A stretch of DNA of 64,000 nucleotides from Pseudomonas sp. ATCC PTA-122608. Its GTDB lineage: Bacteria; Pseudomonadota; Gammaproteobacteria; Pseudomonadales; Pseudomonadaceae. Of the stretch, positions 50,952 to 58,991 are shown one piece after another. Position numbers and translations under genes: made by a program. The number at the start of each line of letters is the position of its first letter. Positions within the stretch are counted from its first letter, which is position 1. The notes beneath the pieces are model-generated. The model was given only the letters and a program-made list of their open reading frames with translations. It did no database searches and was not told the origin of the DNA. The stretch is taken from NCBI RefSeq assembly GCF_001952855.1, contig NZ_LPNO01000053.1, positions 1 to 64,000 on the forward strand, given 5' to 3'.

Positions 50952-52646
50952 TCAAAAACCATCTATCCCGGCAGCCCGTAATGTTTCACTCAAGGCCTGC
51001 ACCTGCGGGTCGCGAAAAAAAGCGCTCAGTTGCGCCGCGCGGCCCGGGCCTATGCCATCTTCGGCCAGCCAGGCTTGAGTGTCTTTGGCGGCCAGGGTTT
51101 GCCAGCCGCCTTGTAGATTGTTGCGGGCCGTGGGCGGTACTCCCAGGGCCATCAGCCATTGCGCGAACGGGCGTTGCCGGGCGCCGCGCAAGCTGTCGAG
51201 TAAACGTGCACTGCTGCGTTCACCTAAGCCATCAATGTTAGCAAGCTCTGCCTCATCCAGGGTTAACCAATCGAGCAGCCCGGCGATTAGACCGGCCTGA
51301 ATCAAAGTGTTCCAGGTTTCACGGCCAATATGTGGCAGGGCCAGCCCCTGGGCGCCGCTCAGCCAGGTCAGGCGCGCGAGCAATTGTTCCTCACAGCCCG
51401 GGGCCAGTTCCCAGCAACTCAGGGGATGAAAGTTGTTGGCCTGGGGGATCTGCAACTCGACCCGTGGCTGGCTACGCAGCACGACGTGGTCAAGGCGCGG
51501 AATGACCTGGCCGGCAAGGCTGATGGACACCTGGTCGCCAGGGCGAATATCCAGTTCCCGCCAGCGTTTCAGGGAGCCAACGCTGACCCGGCTGATTTTC
51601 CGGTCATCAAGCAGTACCGGCTCCAGTTCCAGGATGGAGGTGATGCGCCCGGTGCGCCCAATCTTGAAATGCACCTTGCGCACATGGGCCAGCGCTTTGA
51701 CTACCGGGTATTTCCAGGCAACCGCCCAATAGGGCGAACTGACCCTCCAGCGTTTGGCCGGCGCTCGCTGGCCCTGATGCAACACCACGCCATCGCTGGC
51801 GAAGGGCAGTGGGTGGCTGTACCAGTAGCTGCGCCAGTGCGCTGCTTCGGTAATGTCCTTGATCGGATGGCTATAGCGCTCGCTGTCATTGAAGCCCCAT
51901 TTCGCAAGCTGGCTCAGCCGTTCGGAAAAATCATCGGGGCCTTGGGGCCAAGCCCACACAAACAGCCCAATATTGGCGGCTTCGGCTTCGCTCAACTGCC
52001 GGCGATTCATCAGCCCGGCGACTTTACTGCGGGCGCCGAGGCCACCTTCGGCGGCCTGCACGTGATCATCCAGTCGCCAATAGAGTTCGCCTTGCAACAA
52101 CAGGTCTACGGGCTCGGGCAGTTGCTGGACGATCCCGGGAATCCTGCGGGCGGAGGCTGACCAATCCTGGCCCAGCCGGCCATCGCCACGACTGATGACC
52201 CGGCTCAGTCGGCCCTTGCGGTAAACCAGCGTGACGGCGACGCCATCGACCTTGGGCTGAATCCATACGTCCTGGCGAGTGCTCAGCCAGGTTTGAACGG
52301 CATTGTCGTCCAGCAGTTTTTCCAGGCCGGTGTGTGGTGTCGGGTGAGCGATGGTGCCTCGTGCGCTGGCCAGCGGATTGTCCGTGGTCGGCGCGGAGGA
52401 GGCGAAGCAACTGCGCCATAGGCCAAGGCGCTGGCGGGCCTGGTCATAGAGCTCATCGCTGATCAATGACTGGCCGAGTCGATGATAGCTGTCATCCCAC
52501 AAGCGGACTTGCTGCGCCAAGTCGGCGATCTGGGTCCGGGCGTGATCGGCCTCCCAGTCGGGACACTCCCGCGCCCACGCAATCAGCGGCGAGAGACTGA
52601 GTAAAAAGAAGAACAGCAAGCGCATAGGCAGCATCATCATGAGCAT
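50952..52646 (-). CDS. ligB: NAD-dependent DNA ligase LigB
   Basis: This 564-residue LigB-type ligase has the adenylation Lys in KVDGVAVTLVYRKGRLSRVISRGDGRLGQDW, an OB-fold (RPGDQVSISLAGQVIPRLDHVVL) and HhH motifs (LANIDGLGERSSARLLDSL). It lacks a BRCT domain, and CWELAPGC shows only two of the four zinc cysteines, as usual for LigB. The N-terminus is signal-peptide-like (MLPMRLLFFFLLSLSPLIAWARECPDW), also seen in E. coli LigB. It seals nicks less efficiently than LigA; the biological role is unclear. The exact start among clustered ATGs is uncertain. Confidence 0.93.
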   Translation of the reverse strand: MLMMMLPMRLLFFFLLSLSPLIAWARECPDWEADHARTQIADLAQQVRLWDDSYHRLGQSLISDELYDQARQRLGLWRSCFASSAPTTDNPLASARGTIAHPTPHTGLEKLLDDNAVQTWLSTRQDVWIQPKVDGVAVTLVYRKGRLSRVISRGDGRLGQDWSASARRIPGIVQQLPEPVDLLLQGELYWRLDDHVQAAEGGLGARSKVAGLMNRRQLSEAEAANIGLFVWAWPQGPDDFSERLSQLAKWGFNDSERYSHPIKDITEAAHWRSYWYSHPLPFASDGVVLHQGQRAPAKRWRVSSPYWAVAWKYPVVKALAHVRKVHFKIGRTGRITSILELEPVLLDDRKISRVSVGSLKRWRELDIRPGDQVSISLAGQVIPRLDHVVLRSQPRVELQIPQANNFHPLSCWELAPGCEEQLLARLTWLSGAQGLALPHIGRETWNTLIQAGLIAGLLDWLTLDEAELANIDGLGERSSARLLDSLRGARQRPFAQWLMALGVPPTARNNLQGGWQTLAAKDTQAWLAEDGIGPGRAAQLSAFFRDPQVQALSETLRAAGIDGF

Positions 52647-52691
52647 CCTTGCTCTGAAAGGGCGCCCAGACTAAGCCATCCCGGCGGGCAT

Positions 52692-52720
52692 AAAAAAGCC
52701 CCGCAACCGCGAGGCTTTTT
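52692..52720 (-). terminator. Intrinsic terminator after the small secreted-protein gene
   Basis: On the minus strand, AAAAAGCC-TCGC-GGTT-GCG-GGGCTTTTTT forms a stem ending in T-run, 16 bp after the stop of the gene at 52736. The symmetric A/T flanks allow some function in both directions. Confidence 0.88.
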
Positions 52721-52735
52721 ACCCGATGTTTCGGC

Positions 52736-53077
52736 TTACTTGAACAGACCACCCAACGCTTTCACGGTATCGTTGCTGTCCGCCTTGGCCTGCTGCTTTT
52801 GTTGGCTGGCATCGAGCTTGGCCTGGGACTCGCCGACTTTTTTGCAACCTTTGTTTACTTGATCCAGAGCGGCCTGCATGGCCTTCACTTTCAATTCTTC
52901 GCCATTGGCTTTGGCCGCGTCGACCTTGGCCTGCAGGTCTGTGCCCTGTTTTTCGCAATCGCCGGAAGACACGCCCAGTTGGGAAGTCAGGCCGCTGAGT
53001 GCGCTCAAGTCGGCGTGCGCCGGCAGGGCAAACAGGCTGAGCAGAAGGGCGGCAGGGGCGAGTGTGGAAATGCGCAT
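52736..53077 (-). CDS. Small secreted coiled-coil protein
   Basis: This 113-residue protein has a Sec signal (MRISTLAPAALLLSLFALPAHA), then DLSALSGLTSQLGVSSGDCEKQGTDLQAKVDAAKANGEELKVKAMQAALDQVNKGCKKVGE, a Cys pair bracketing a helix, and a Lys/Gln-rich tail. The layout resembles DUF1090-type proteins such as the one at 50475 without firm sequence identity. The function is unknown. The start at 53077 gives a normal signal; an ATG at 53143 does not. It has its own terminator. Confidence 0.8.
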   Translation of the reverse strand: MRISTLAPAALLLSLFALPAHADLSALSGLTSQLGVSSGDCEKQGTDLQAKVDAAKANGEELKVKAMQAALDQVNKGCKKVGESQAKLDASQQKQQAKADSNDTVKALGGLFK

Positions 53078-53249
53078 GGAAAACCTCAATGTACGATTGC
53101 CTGCGCGCTTATCGGTCCCGGGCAGGCGCAGTGCAATATCCAATAAGAGGTGAAGGCCCGGGAGGGCGCGGATTTTAGTGGGCCATCATTTAGCCTGCAA
53201 GCATTGGATCCAAAAAAGTGATTGTCGCCCGCAAATCATCCGGCAATAA

Positions 53250-53282
53250 AAAACCCTGCCGGGATAGCCCGGCAGGGTTTTG
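53250..53282 (-). terminator. Intrinsic terminator after metK
   Basis: On the minus strand, AACCCTGCCGGG and CCCGGCAGGGTT form a perfect 12-bp stem with loop CTAT, followed by a T-run; it begins 18 bp after the metK stop. Confidence 0.93.
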
Positions 53283-53299
53283 TGTTCACCGTAAGGCGA

Positions 53300-54490
53300 T
53301 TACAGGCCGGCGGCAGTGCGCAGGTCGTTGGCGCGGTCGGTCTTTTCCCAGGTGAACGTGGTGAAGGTGTCGTTGCCGACAGTCTTCTGCTCAGGGGTGC
53401 GACCGAAGTGGCCGTAGGCCGCGGTTTCCTGGTACATCGGGTGCAGCAGGTCGAGCATGGTGGTGATTGCGTAAGGACGCAGGTCGAAGATTTCACGCAC
53501 CAGCTTGACGATCTTGTCGTCGCTGATCTTGCCGGTACCGAAGGTGTTCAGCGAGATCGACGTAGGCTGGGCCACACCGATGGCGTAGGACACCTGGATC
53601 TCGCAACGCTCGGCCAGGCCGGCAGCCACGATGTTCTTGGCCACATAACGCCCGGCGTAGGCAGCCGAACGGTCAACCTTGGATGGATCCTTGCCGGAGA
53701 ACGCGCCGCCGCCGTGACGGGCCATGCCGCCGTAGCTGTCGACGATGATCTTGCGACCGGTCAGGCCGCAGTCGCCTACCGGGCCACCGATGATGAATTG
53801 GCCAGTCGGGTTGATGTGAAACTGGGTGTCTTTGGTCAGCAGTTCGGCAGGCAGTACGTGCTTGACGATCAGCTCCATGACGCCTTCGCGCAGGTCGCTG
53901 TAGGACACGTCCGGGTTGTGCTGGGTCGACAGTACAACCGCGTCGATGGCGACGACTTTGCCGCCTTCATAACGGCAGGTCACTTGGGACTTGGCGTCCG
54001 GGCGCAGCCATGGCAACACACCCGATTTACGGGCTTCGGCCTGGCGCTTCACCAACTGGTGGGAGAAGGTGATCGGTGCTGGCATCAGCACGTCGGTTTC
54101 GTTGCTGGCGTAGCCGAACATCAGGCCTTGGTCGCCGGCGCCCTGATCTTCAGGCTTGGCACGGTCGACACCCTGGTTGATGTCCGGGGACTGCTTGCCG
54201 ATGATGTTCATCACGCCGCAGGTCGCGCCGTCGAAGCCGACGTCGGAGCTGTTGTAGCCAATGTCGATGATCACGTCACGAACGATCTGCTCCAAGTCTA
54301 CCCAGGCAGAGGTGGTGACTTCGCCGGCGATGATCGCCACGCCCGTTTTCACCAGAGTCTCGCACGCCACTCGGGCGAACTTGTCTTCAGCAATGATGGC
54401 GTCCAGCACCGCGTCAGAGATCTGGTCGGCGATTTTGTCCGGATGCCCTTCAGACACGGACTCGGAGGTGAAAAGGGAGTATTCGCTCAT
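53300..54490 (-). CDS. metK: S-adenosylmethionine synthetase
   Basis: MetK makes SAM from methionine and ATP. The 396 residues have the family N-terminus SEYSLFTSESVSEGHPDKIADQISDAVLDA, the flexible-loop region and KTQVTCRYEGGKVVAID-type motifs, GRKIIVDSYGGMARHGGGAFSGKDPSKVDRSAAYAGRY. The start MSEYSLFTSESV at 54490 is standard. It lies 19 bp downstream of the ArsR-methyltransferase gene on the same strand, so the two probably share a transcript under that regulator's operator. A strong terminator follows. Confidence 0.98.
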   Translation of the reverse strand: MSEYSLFTSESVSEGHPDKIADQISDAVLDAIIAEDKFARVACETLVKTGVAIIAGEVTTSAWVDLEQIVRDVIIDIGYNSSDVGFDGATCGVMNIIGKQSPDINQGVDRAKPEDQGAGDQGLMFGYASNETDVLMPAPITFSHQLVKRQAEARKSGVLPWLRPDAKSQVTCRYEGGKVVAIDAVVLSTQHNPDVSYSDLREGVMELIVKHVLPAELLTKDTQFHINPTGQFIIGGPVGDCGLTGRKIIVDSYGGMARHGGGAFSGKDPSKVDRSAAYAGRYVAKNIVAAGLAERCEIQVSYAIGVAQPTSISLNTFGTGKISDDKIVKLVREIFDLRPYAITTMLDLLHPMYQETAAYGHFGRTPEQKTVGNDTFTTFTWEKTDRANDLRTAAGL

Positions 54491-54509
54491 CTCGATGTTT
54501 TCCTGATAT

Positions 54510-55505
54510 TTACCGATGGTGAGTGTCGCCAGCCGGCCGCTGAAAATGGCGGACCTGAATCTGGAAACCATTACGTAAACCTACATAGAGGCTTTCCCCG
54601 GGAACGAGTCCCGCAGCGGTGGCCCAACGGGCCAGATCGTCCTGTTCAAAACCCAGCCAGAGATCACCGCAGGCTTCCCTGGCCCAACTCTGGTTGTGGC
54701 TGCATAAATCTGTGACTAACAGGCTGCCGCCTGGTTGCAGCAAATTCGCCATCTGCTTGAGGGCTTCTGCCGGGGCTGCGAAATGGTGCAGGACCATGTT
54801 CAGCACCACGCAATCGGCCCGCAGGCTGGTGTCATTCAGGGCGTCCGCCAACTGCAGGTGGACATTGCCCAGCGCCTCGCGCTCACACAATTGGCGGGCC
54901 AATTCCAGCATCGCCGGGCTGTTGTCCAGCGCCGTGACCTGATGAAAGCGACGCGCCAGCTCCGGCAAAAAACCACCATCGCCGGGGCCCACTTCAACCG
55001 CCGTTGCCTCATCACTGAAGCTCAGCTTGTCCAAAAGTGCCAACACGCTTTCGCGGTATTGCGCCAAGCCGGCGATCAGGTCCTGCTGGGCGCGAAACTT
55101 CTCGGCTACCCGTGAGAAAAAGTCCTGGCTGGCCGCAGCGCGTTGCCCGTGCACCTGGCTGATGCGCGACTGCACATCAGCCGGCAGGGCCAGGCTGTCT
55201 ATTTCTTCCAGCAGCGCAGCGTGCAGCCTGCCGCCCAACTGTTCGGTGTGGGGCAGGGCACGACGGTAAAAAATCGCATTGCCTTCGCGGCGGGTTGCCA
55301 CCAGGTCGGCCTGGGCCAGCACCTTCAAGTGGTGGCTCATGCCGGACTGGCCGATGGCGAAGATCTGCGCCAGTTCCAATACCCCGAACGAATCGTTGGT
55401 CAGCGCGCGCAATACATTCAGGCGCAACGGGTCGCCGCCGGCCTTGCACAGGGCTGCCAGCTCGTCGCTGTCGTCGGGGCGAATGGAAGATGCGCTTAAG
55501 TTCAT
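54510..55505 (-). CDS. ArsR-type HTH fused to a SAM-dependent methyltransferase (SahR-like)
   Basis: This 331-residue fusion has a winged ArsR HTH at about residues 15-95 (RLNVLRALTNDSFGVLELAQIFAIGQSGMSHHLKVLAQADLVATRREGNAIFYRR) without the metal-binding CxC, then a class I methyltransferase (VEVGPGDGGFLPELARRF as motif I; VVLNMVLHHFAAPAEALKQMANLLQPGGSLLVTDL). ArsR-methyltransferase fusions named SahR respond to SAH and control methionine-cycle genes in other proteobacteria; the place directly before metK fits. A perfect 26-bp palindrome lies 41 bp upstream of the start. SAH sensing is inferred, not seen. Confidence 0.85.
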   Translation of the reverse strand: MNLSASSIRPDDSDELAALCKAGGDPLRLNVLRALTNDSFGVLELAQIFAIGQSGMSHHLKVLAQADLVATRREGNAIFYRRALPHTEQLGGRLHAALLEEIDSLALPADVQSRISQVHGQRAAASQDFFSRVAEKFRAQQDLIAGLAQYRESVLALLDKLSFSDEATAVEVGPGDGGFLPELARRFHQVTALDNSPAMLELARQLCEREALGNVHLQLADALNDTSLRADCVVLNMVLHHFAAPAEALKQMANLLQPGGSLLVTDLCSHNQSWAREACGDLWLGFEQDDLARWATAAGLVPGESLYVGLRNGFQIQVRHFQRPAGDTHHR

Positions 55506-55545
55506 AAGGCCAGCAGTCTAGAGACGGTGGGAAAACCCCGCAAGG

Positions 55546-55571
55546 CCAATATCAAAAAGTTTTGATATTGG
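55546..55571. promoter_or_regulatory. Perfect 26-bp palindromic operator upstream of the ArsR-methyltransferase gene
   Basis: CCAATATCAAAA (55546-55557) and TTTTGATATTGG (55560-55571) are perfect 12-bp arms around AG. The ATATCAA/TTGATAT half-sites are of the sort described for SahR and other ArsR proteins. It lies between the divergent regulator (start 55505) and tkt (start 55755), so both could be controlled. The remaining 55572-55754 has no gene. Confidence 0.8.
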
Positions 55572-55754
55572 TCGATAATCGGTGGTTATAAGCAGCCGCT
55601 ATAACCCATAGACGAAGCGGGGGGCGGTTTCTCCAGCCAATCGGCAGGAAAAACGCCCCCAAGTGACTATCTGTCATTGCCCCGAGGGCCGTGGCTGAGG
55701 GAAAATGCCGATCCTTTTTTCCGTTTCTTTTATTCAACCTCCAGGAGATCAGCG

Positions 55755-57752
55755 ATGCCCAGCCGTCGTGAGCGTGCCAACGCCATTCGTGCCCTCAGCA
55801 TGGATGCCGTGCAAAAAGCCAACAGCGGCCATCCCGGTGCCCCGATGGGCATGGCGGATATCGCCGAGGTACTTTGGCGTGACTACCTGAAACACAACCC
55901 GAGCAACCCGTCGTTCGCCGACCGTGACCGGTTCATCCTGTCCAACGGGCACGGCTCGATGCTGATCTACTCGTTGCTGCACCTGACCGGCTACGATGTC
56001 ACCATCGACGACCTGAAAAACTTCCGCCAGATCCACAGCCGCACCCCGGGCCACCCGGAATACGGCTACACCTCTGGCGTCGAGACCACCACCGGTCCAC
56101 TCGGCCAGGGCCTGGCCAACGCCGTGGGTTTTGCCCTGGCTGAAAAAGTGTTGAGCGCACAGTTCAACCGTCCCAATCACAACGTTGTCGACCACCACAC
56201 CTATGTGTTCCTGGGTGATGGCTGCATGATGGAAGGCATTTCCCACGAAGTCGCTTCCCTGGCCGGTACCCTGGGCCTGGGCAAGCTGATTGCCTTCTAC
56301 GATGACAACGGCATCTCCATCGACGGCGAAGTCGAAGGCTGGTTCACCGACGACACGCCGAAGCGTTTCGAAGCCTACAACTGGCAGGTGATCCGCAACG
56401 TCGACGGCCACGATCCTGAAGAGATCAAGACCGCCATCGAGACCGCCCGCAAGAGCGAGCAGCCGACCCTGATCTGCTGCAAGACCACCATCGGCTTCGG
56501 TTCGCCGAACAAGCAAGGTAAAGAAGACTGCCACGGCGCCCCACTGGGTGACGCGGAAATCGCCCTGACCCGCGCTGCGCTGAAGTGGAACCACGGCCCG
56601 TTCGAAATCCCGGCTGACATCTACGCCGAGTGGGACGCCAAGGAAGCCGGTCTGGCTGTCGAAGCCGAGTGGGACCAGCGTTTTGCAGCCTACTCCGCTG
56701 AATTCCCTGAGCTGGCCAACGAACTGGTACGCCGCCTCGCGGGTGACCTGCCTGCCGACTTCTCGGAAAAAGCCTCGGCCTACATCGCCGAAGTGGCTGC
56801 CAAGGGCGAAACCATCGCCAGCCGCAAAGCCAGCCAGAACACCCTGAACGCGTTCGGCCCGCTGCTGCCTGAGTTCCTCGGCGGTTCGGCTGACCTGGCC
56901 GGTTCCAACCTGACCCTGTGGAAAGGTTGCAAAGGTGTCTCGGCGGAAGACGCCAGCGGCAACTACATGTACTACGGCGTGCGCGAATTCGGCATGAGCG
57001 CCATCATGAACGGCGTCGCCCTGCACGGCGGCCTGGTGCCTTACGGCGCGACCTTCCTGATGTTCATGGAATACGCCCGCAACGCAGTACGCATGGCGTC
57101 GCTGATGAAGAAGCGTGTGATCTTCGTCTACACCCACGACTCCATCGGCCTGGGCGAAGACGGCCCGACGCACCAGCCGGTCGAGCAACTGACCAGCCTG
57201 CGCACCACGCCGAACCTCGACACCTGGCGCCCGTCGGACGCAGTCGAATCGGCTGTGGCCTGGAAGCACGCAATCGAGCGTAAAGACGGCCCTTCGGCGC
57301 TGATCTTCTCCCGTCAGAACCTGCAGCACCAAACGCGCGACGCTGCGCAGATCGAAGGCATCAGCCGTGGTGGCTACGTGCTGAAAGACTGCATCGGCGA
57401 GCCGGAGCTGATCCTGATCTCCACCGGTTCCGAAGTGGGCCTGGCGGTTCAGGCTTACGACAAGCTGACGGCAGACGGTCGCAATGTGCGCGTGGTTTCC
57501 ATGCCGTGCACCAGCGTCTTCGAAGCCCAGGATGCGGACTACAAGCAATCGGTGTTGCCGTTGCAGGTCAGCGCGCGTATCGCCATCGAAGCGGCTCACG
57601 CCGACTACTGGTACAAGTACGTGGGCCTGGAAGGCCGCGTGATCGGCATGACCACCTACGGTGAGTCGGCGCCGGCGCCAGCGTTGTTCGAAGAGTTCGG
57701 CTTCACCCTGGAAAACATCCTGGGTCAGGCTGAAGAGCTGCTGGAAGACTAA
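55755..57752 (+). CDS. tkt: Transketolase
   Basis: Transketolase (665 residues) moves two-carbon ketol units in the pentose-phosphate pathway with thiamine diphosphate. It has [62 protein letters not shown] (ThDP GDG motif) and [25 protein letters not shown]-type residues ([23 protein letters not shown]). The start MPSRRERAN at 55755 has AGGAGATC upstream. It heads a plus-strand run of sugar-phosphate genes: epd, pgk and, further on, fba. Confidence 0.97.
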   Translation: [665 protein letters not shown]

Positions 57753-57790
57753 AAGCTCGAACGCGGTGACCCTTTGGTTGCCGCATCCAC

Positions 57791-57890
57791 TGTAGGAGCG
57801 AGCTTGCTCGCGAAGATCGTCAACGATAACGCAGCGTTTCTGGTTTAACGCGGCGCTCTCGGGTTCTTCGCGAGCAAGCTCGCTCCTACA
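57791..57890. repeat. REP/BIME inverted pair between tkt and epd
   Basis: This is a GTAGGAGCGAGCTTGCTCGC class pair of exactly 100 bp, with spacer CGTCAACGATAACGCAGCG. It begins 38 bp after the tkt stop and ends 32 bp before epd in a tandem gene pair. Confidence 0.92.
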
Positions 57891-57922
57891 ATGGTTTGTG
57901 TCGCCCACAATGCGAGAACCCC

Positions 57923-58972
57923 ATGCCTCAACCGCGTCCCTACAAAGTTGCACTCAACGGCTACGGCCGGATTGGTCGTTGCGTCTTGCGTGCTCTGTTC
58001 GAGCGAGGGGCGGCTGCCGGGTTTGAAATTGTTGCGATCAACGATCTGGCTGACATGGCCAGCATCGAATACCTGACACGCTTTGACTCCACTCACGGCC
58101 GGTTCCCCGGCGAAGTGCGGGTTGAAGACGACTGTCTGCATATTAATGGCAACTGCGTGAAGGTGTTGCGCAGTGCCACCCCCGAGGGCATCGACTGGGC
58201 GGCGCTGGACGTCGACCTGGTGTTGGAATGCTCCGGTGCTTACCACACCCGTGCCGACGGCCAGCGGTTTCTCGACGCCGGCGCGCCGCGGGTCCTGTTC
58301 TCCCAGCCGATGGCCAGCGAGGCGGATGTCGACGCCACCATCGTCTATGGCGTGAACCAGGATTGCCTGACCGGCGCCGAACTGCTGGTGTCCAACGCCT
58401 CCTGCACCACCAACTGCGGCGTGCCGCTGTTGCGCCTGTTGGACCAGGCGATCGGCCTGGAATACGTGTCGATCACCACCATTCACTCGGCGATGAACGA
58501 TCAGCCGGTGATCGATGCCTACCACCATGAGGACCTGCGTCGCACGCGTTCGGCGTTTCAGTCAGTGATTCCGGTGTCCACCGGGCTGGCGCGCGGTATC
58601 GAGCGACTGTTGCCGGAACTTGCCGGGCGAATCCAGGCCAAAGCCGTACGGGTACCGACGGTGAATGTGTCTTGCCTGGACATCACCATGCAAACCGTCA
58701 GCGACACCGACGCCGGCGAGGTCAACCGGATCCTGCGCGACGCCGCCACCAGCGGCCCGCTCAAAGGCCTGTTGGCCTACACCGAGTTGCCCCACGCCAG
58801 CTGTGATTTCAACCATGACCCGCATTCGGCCATCGTCGATGCCAGCCAGACCCGCGTTTCCGGCCCACGGCTGGTGAACATCCTGGCGTGGTTCGACAAC
58901 GAATGGGGTTTTGCCAACCGTATGCTGGACGTTGCAGAGCACTATCTGCAAACAGCCTCTCCACAACTTTAG
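57923..58972 (+). CDS. epd: Erythrose-4-phosphate dehydrogenase (GAPDH family)
   Basis: This 349-residue GAPDH-fold enzyme has the NAD-binding VALNGYGRIGRCVLRALFERG and active-site SNASCTTNCGVPLLRLLD with the catalytic Cys. The Epd type is inferred from tkt-epd-pgk order and from the sequence HSAMNDQPVIDAYHHEDLRRTRSAFQSVIPVSTG; Epd feeds pyridoxal phosphate synthesis by oxidising erythrose 4-phosphate. It could alternatively act as a glycolytic or gluconeogenic GAPDH. pgk follows 19 bp downstream. Confidence 0.9.
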   Translation: MPQPRPYKVALNGYGRIGRCVLRALFERGAAAGFEIVAINDLADMASIEYLTRFDSTHGRFPGEVRVEDDCLHINGNCVKVLRSATPEGIDWAALDVDLVLECSGAYHTRADGQRFLDAGAPRVLFSQPMASEADVDATIVYGVNQDCLTGAELLVSNASCTTNCGVPLLRLLDQAIGLEYVSITTIHSAMNDQPVIDAYHHEDLRRTRSAFQSVIPVSTGLARGIERLLPELAGRIQAKAVRVPTVNVSCLDITMQTVSDTDAGEVNRILRDAATSGPLKGLLAYTELPHASCDFNHDPHSAIVDASQTRVSGPRLVNILAWFDNEWGFANRMLDVAEHYLQTASPQL

Positions 58973-58991
58973 CTCTCAGGAATTGCCACCC

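Noticed and set aside
54491..54509. SAM riboswitch searched for upstream of metK
   Set aside because: Only 19 bp separate metK from the upstream gene, and no SAM-riboswitch-like folding or consensus could be seen.
55749..57953. 734-codon open frame antisense to tkt
   Set aside because: It shadows transketolase and runs through a REP pair; no domain is recognised.
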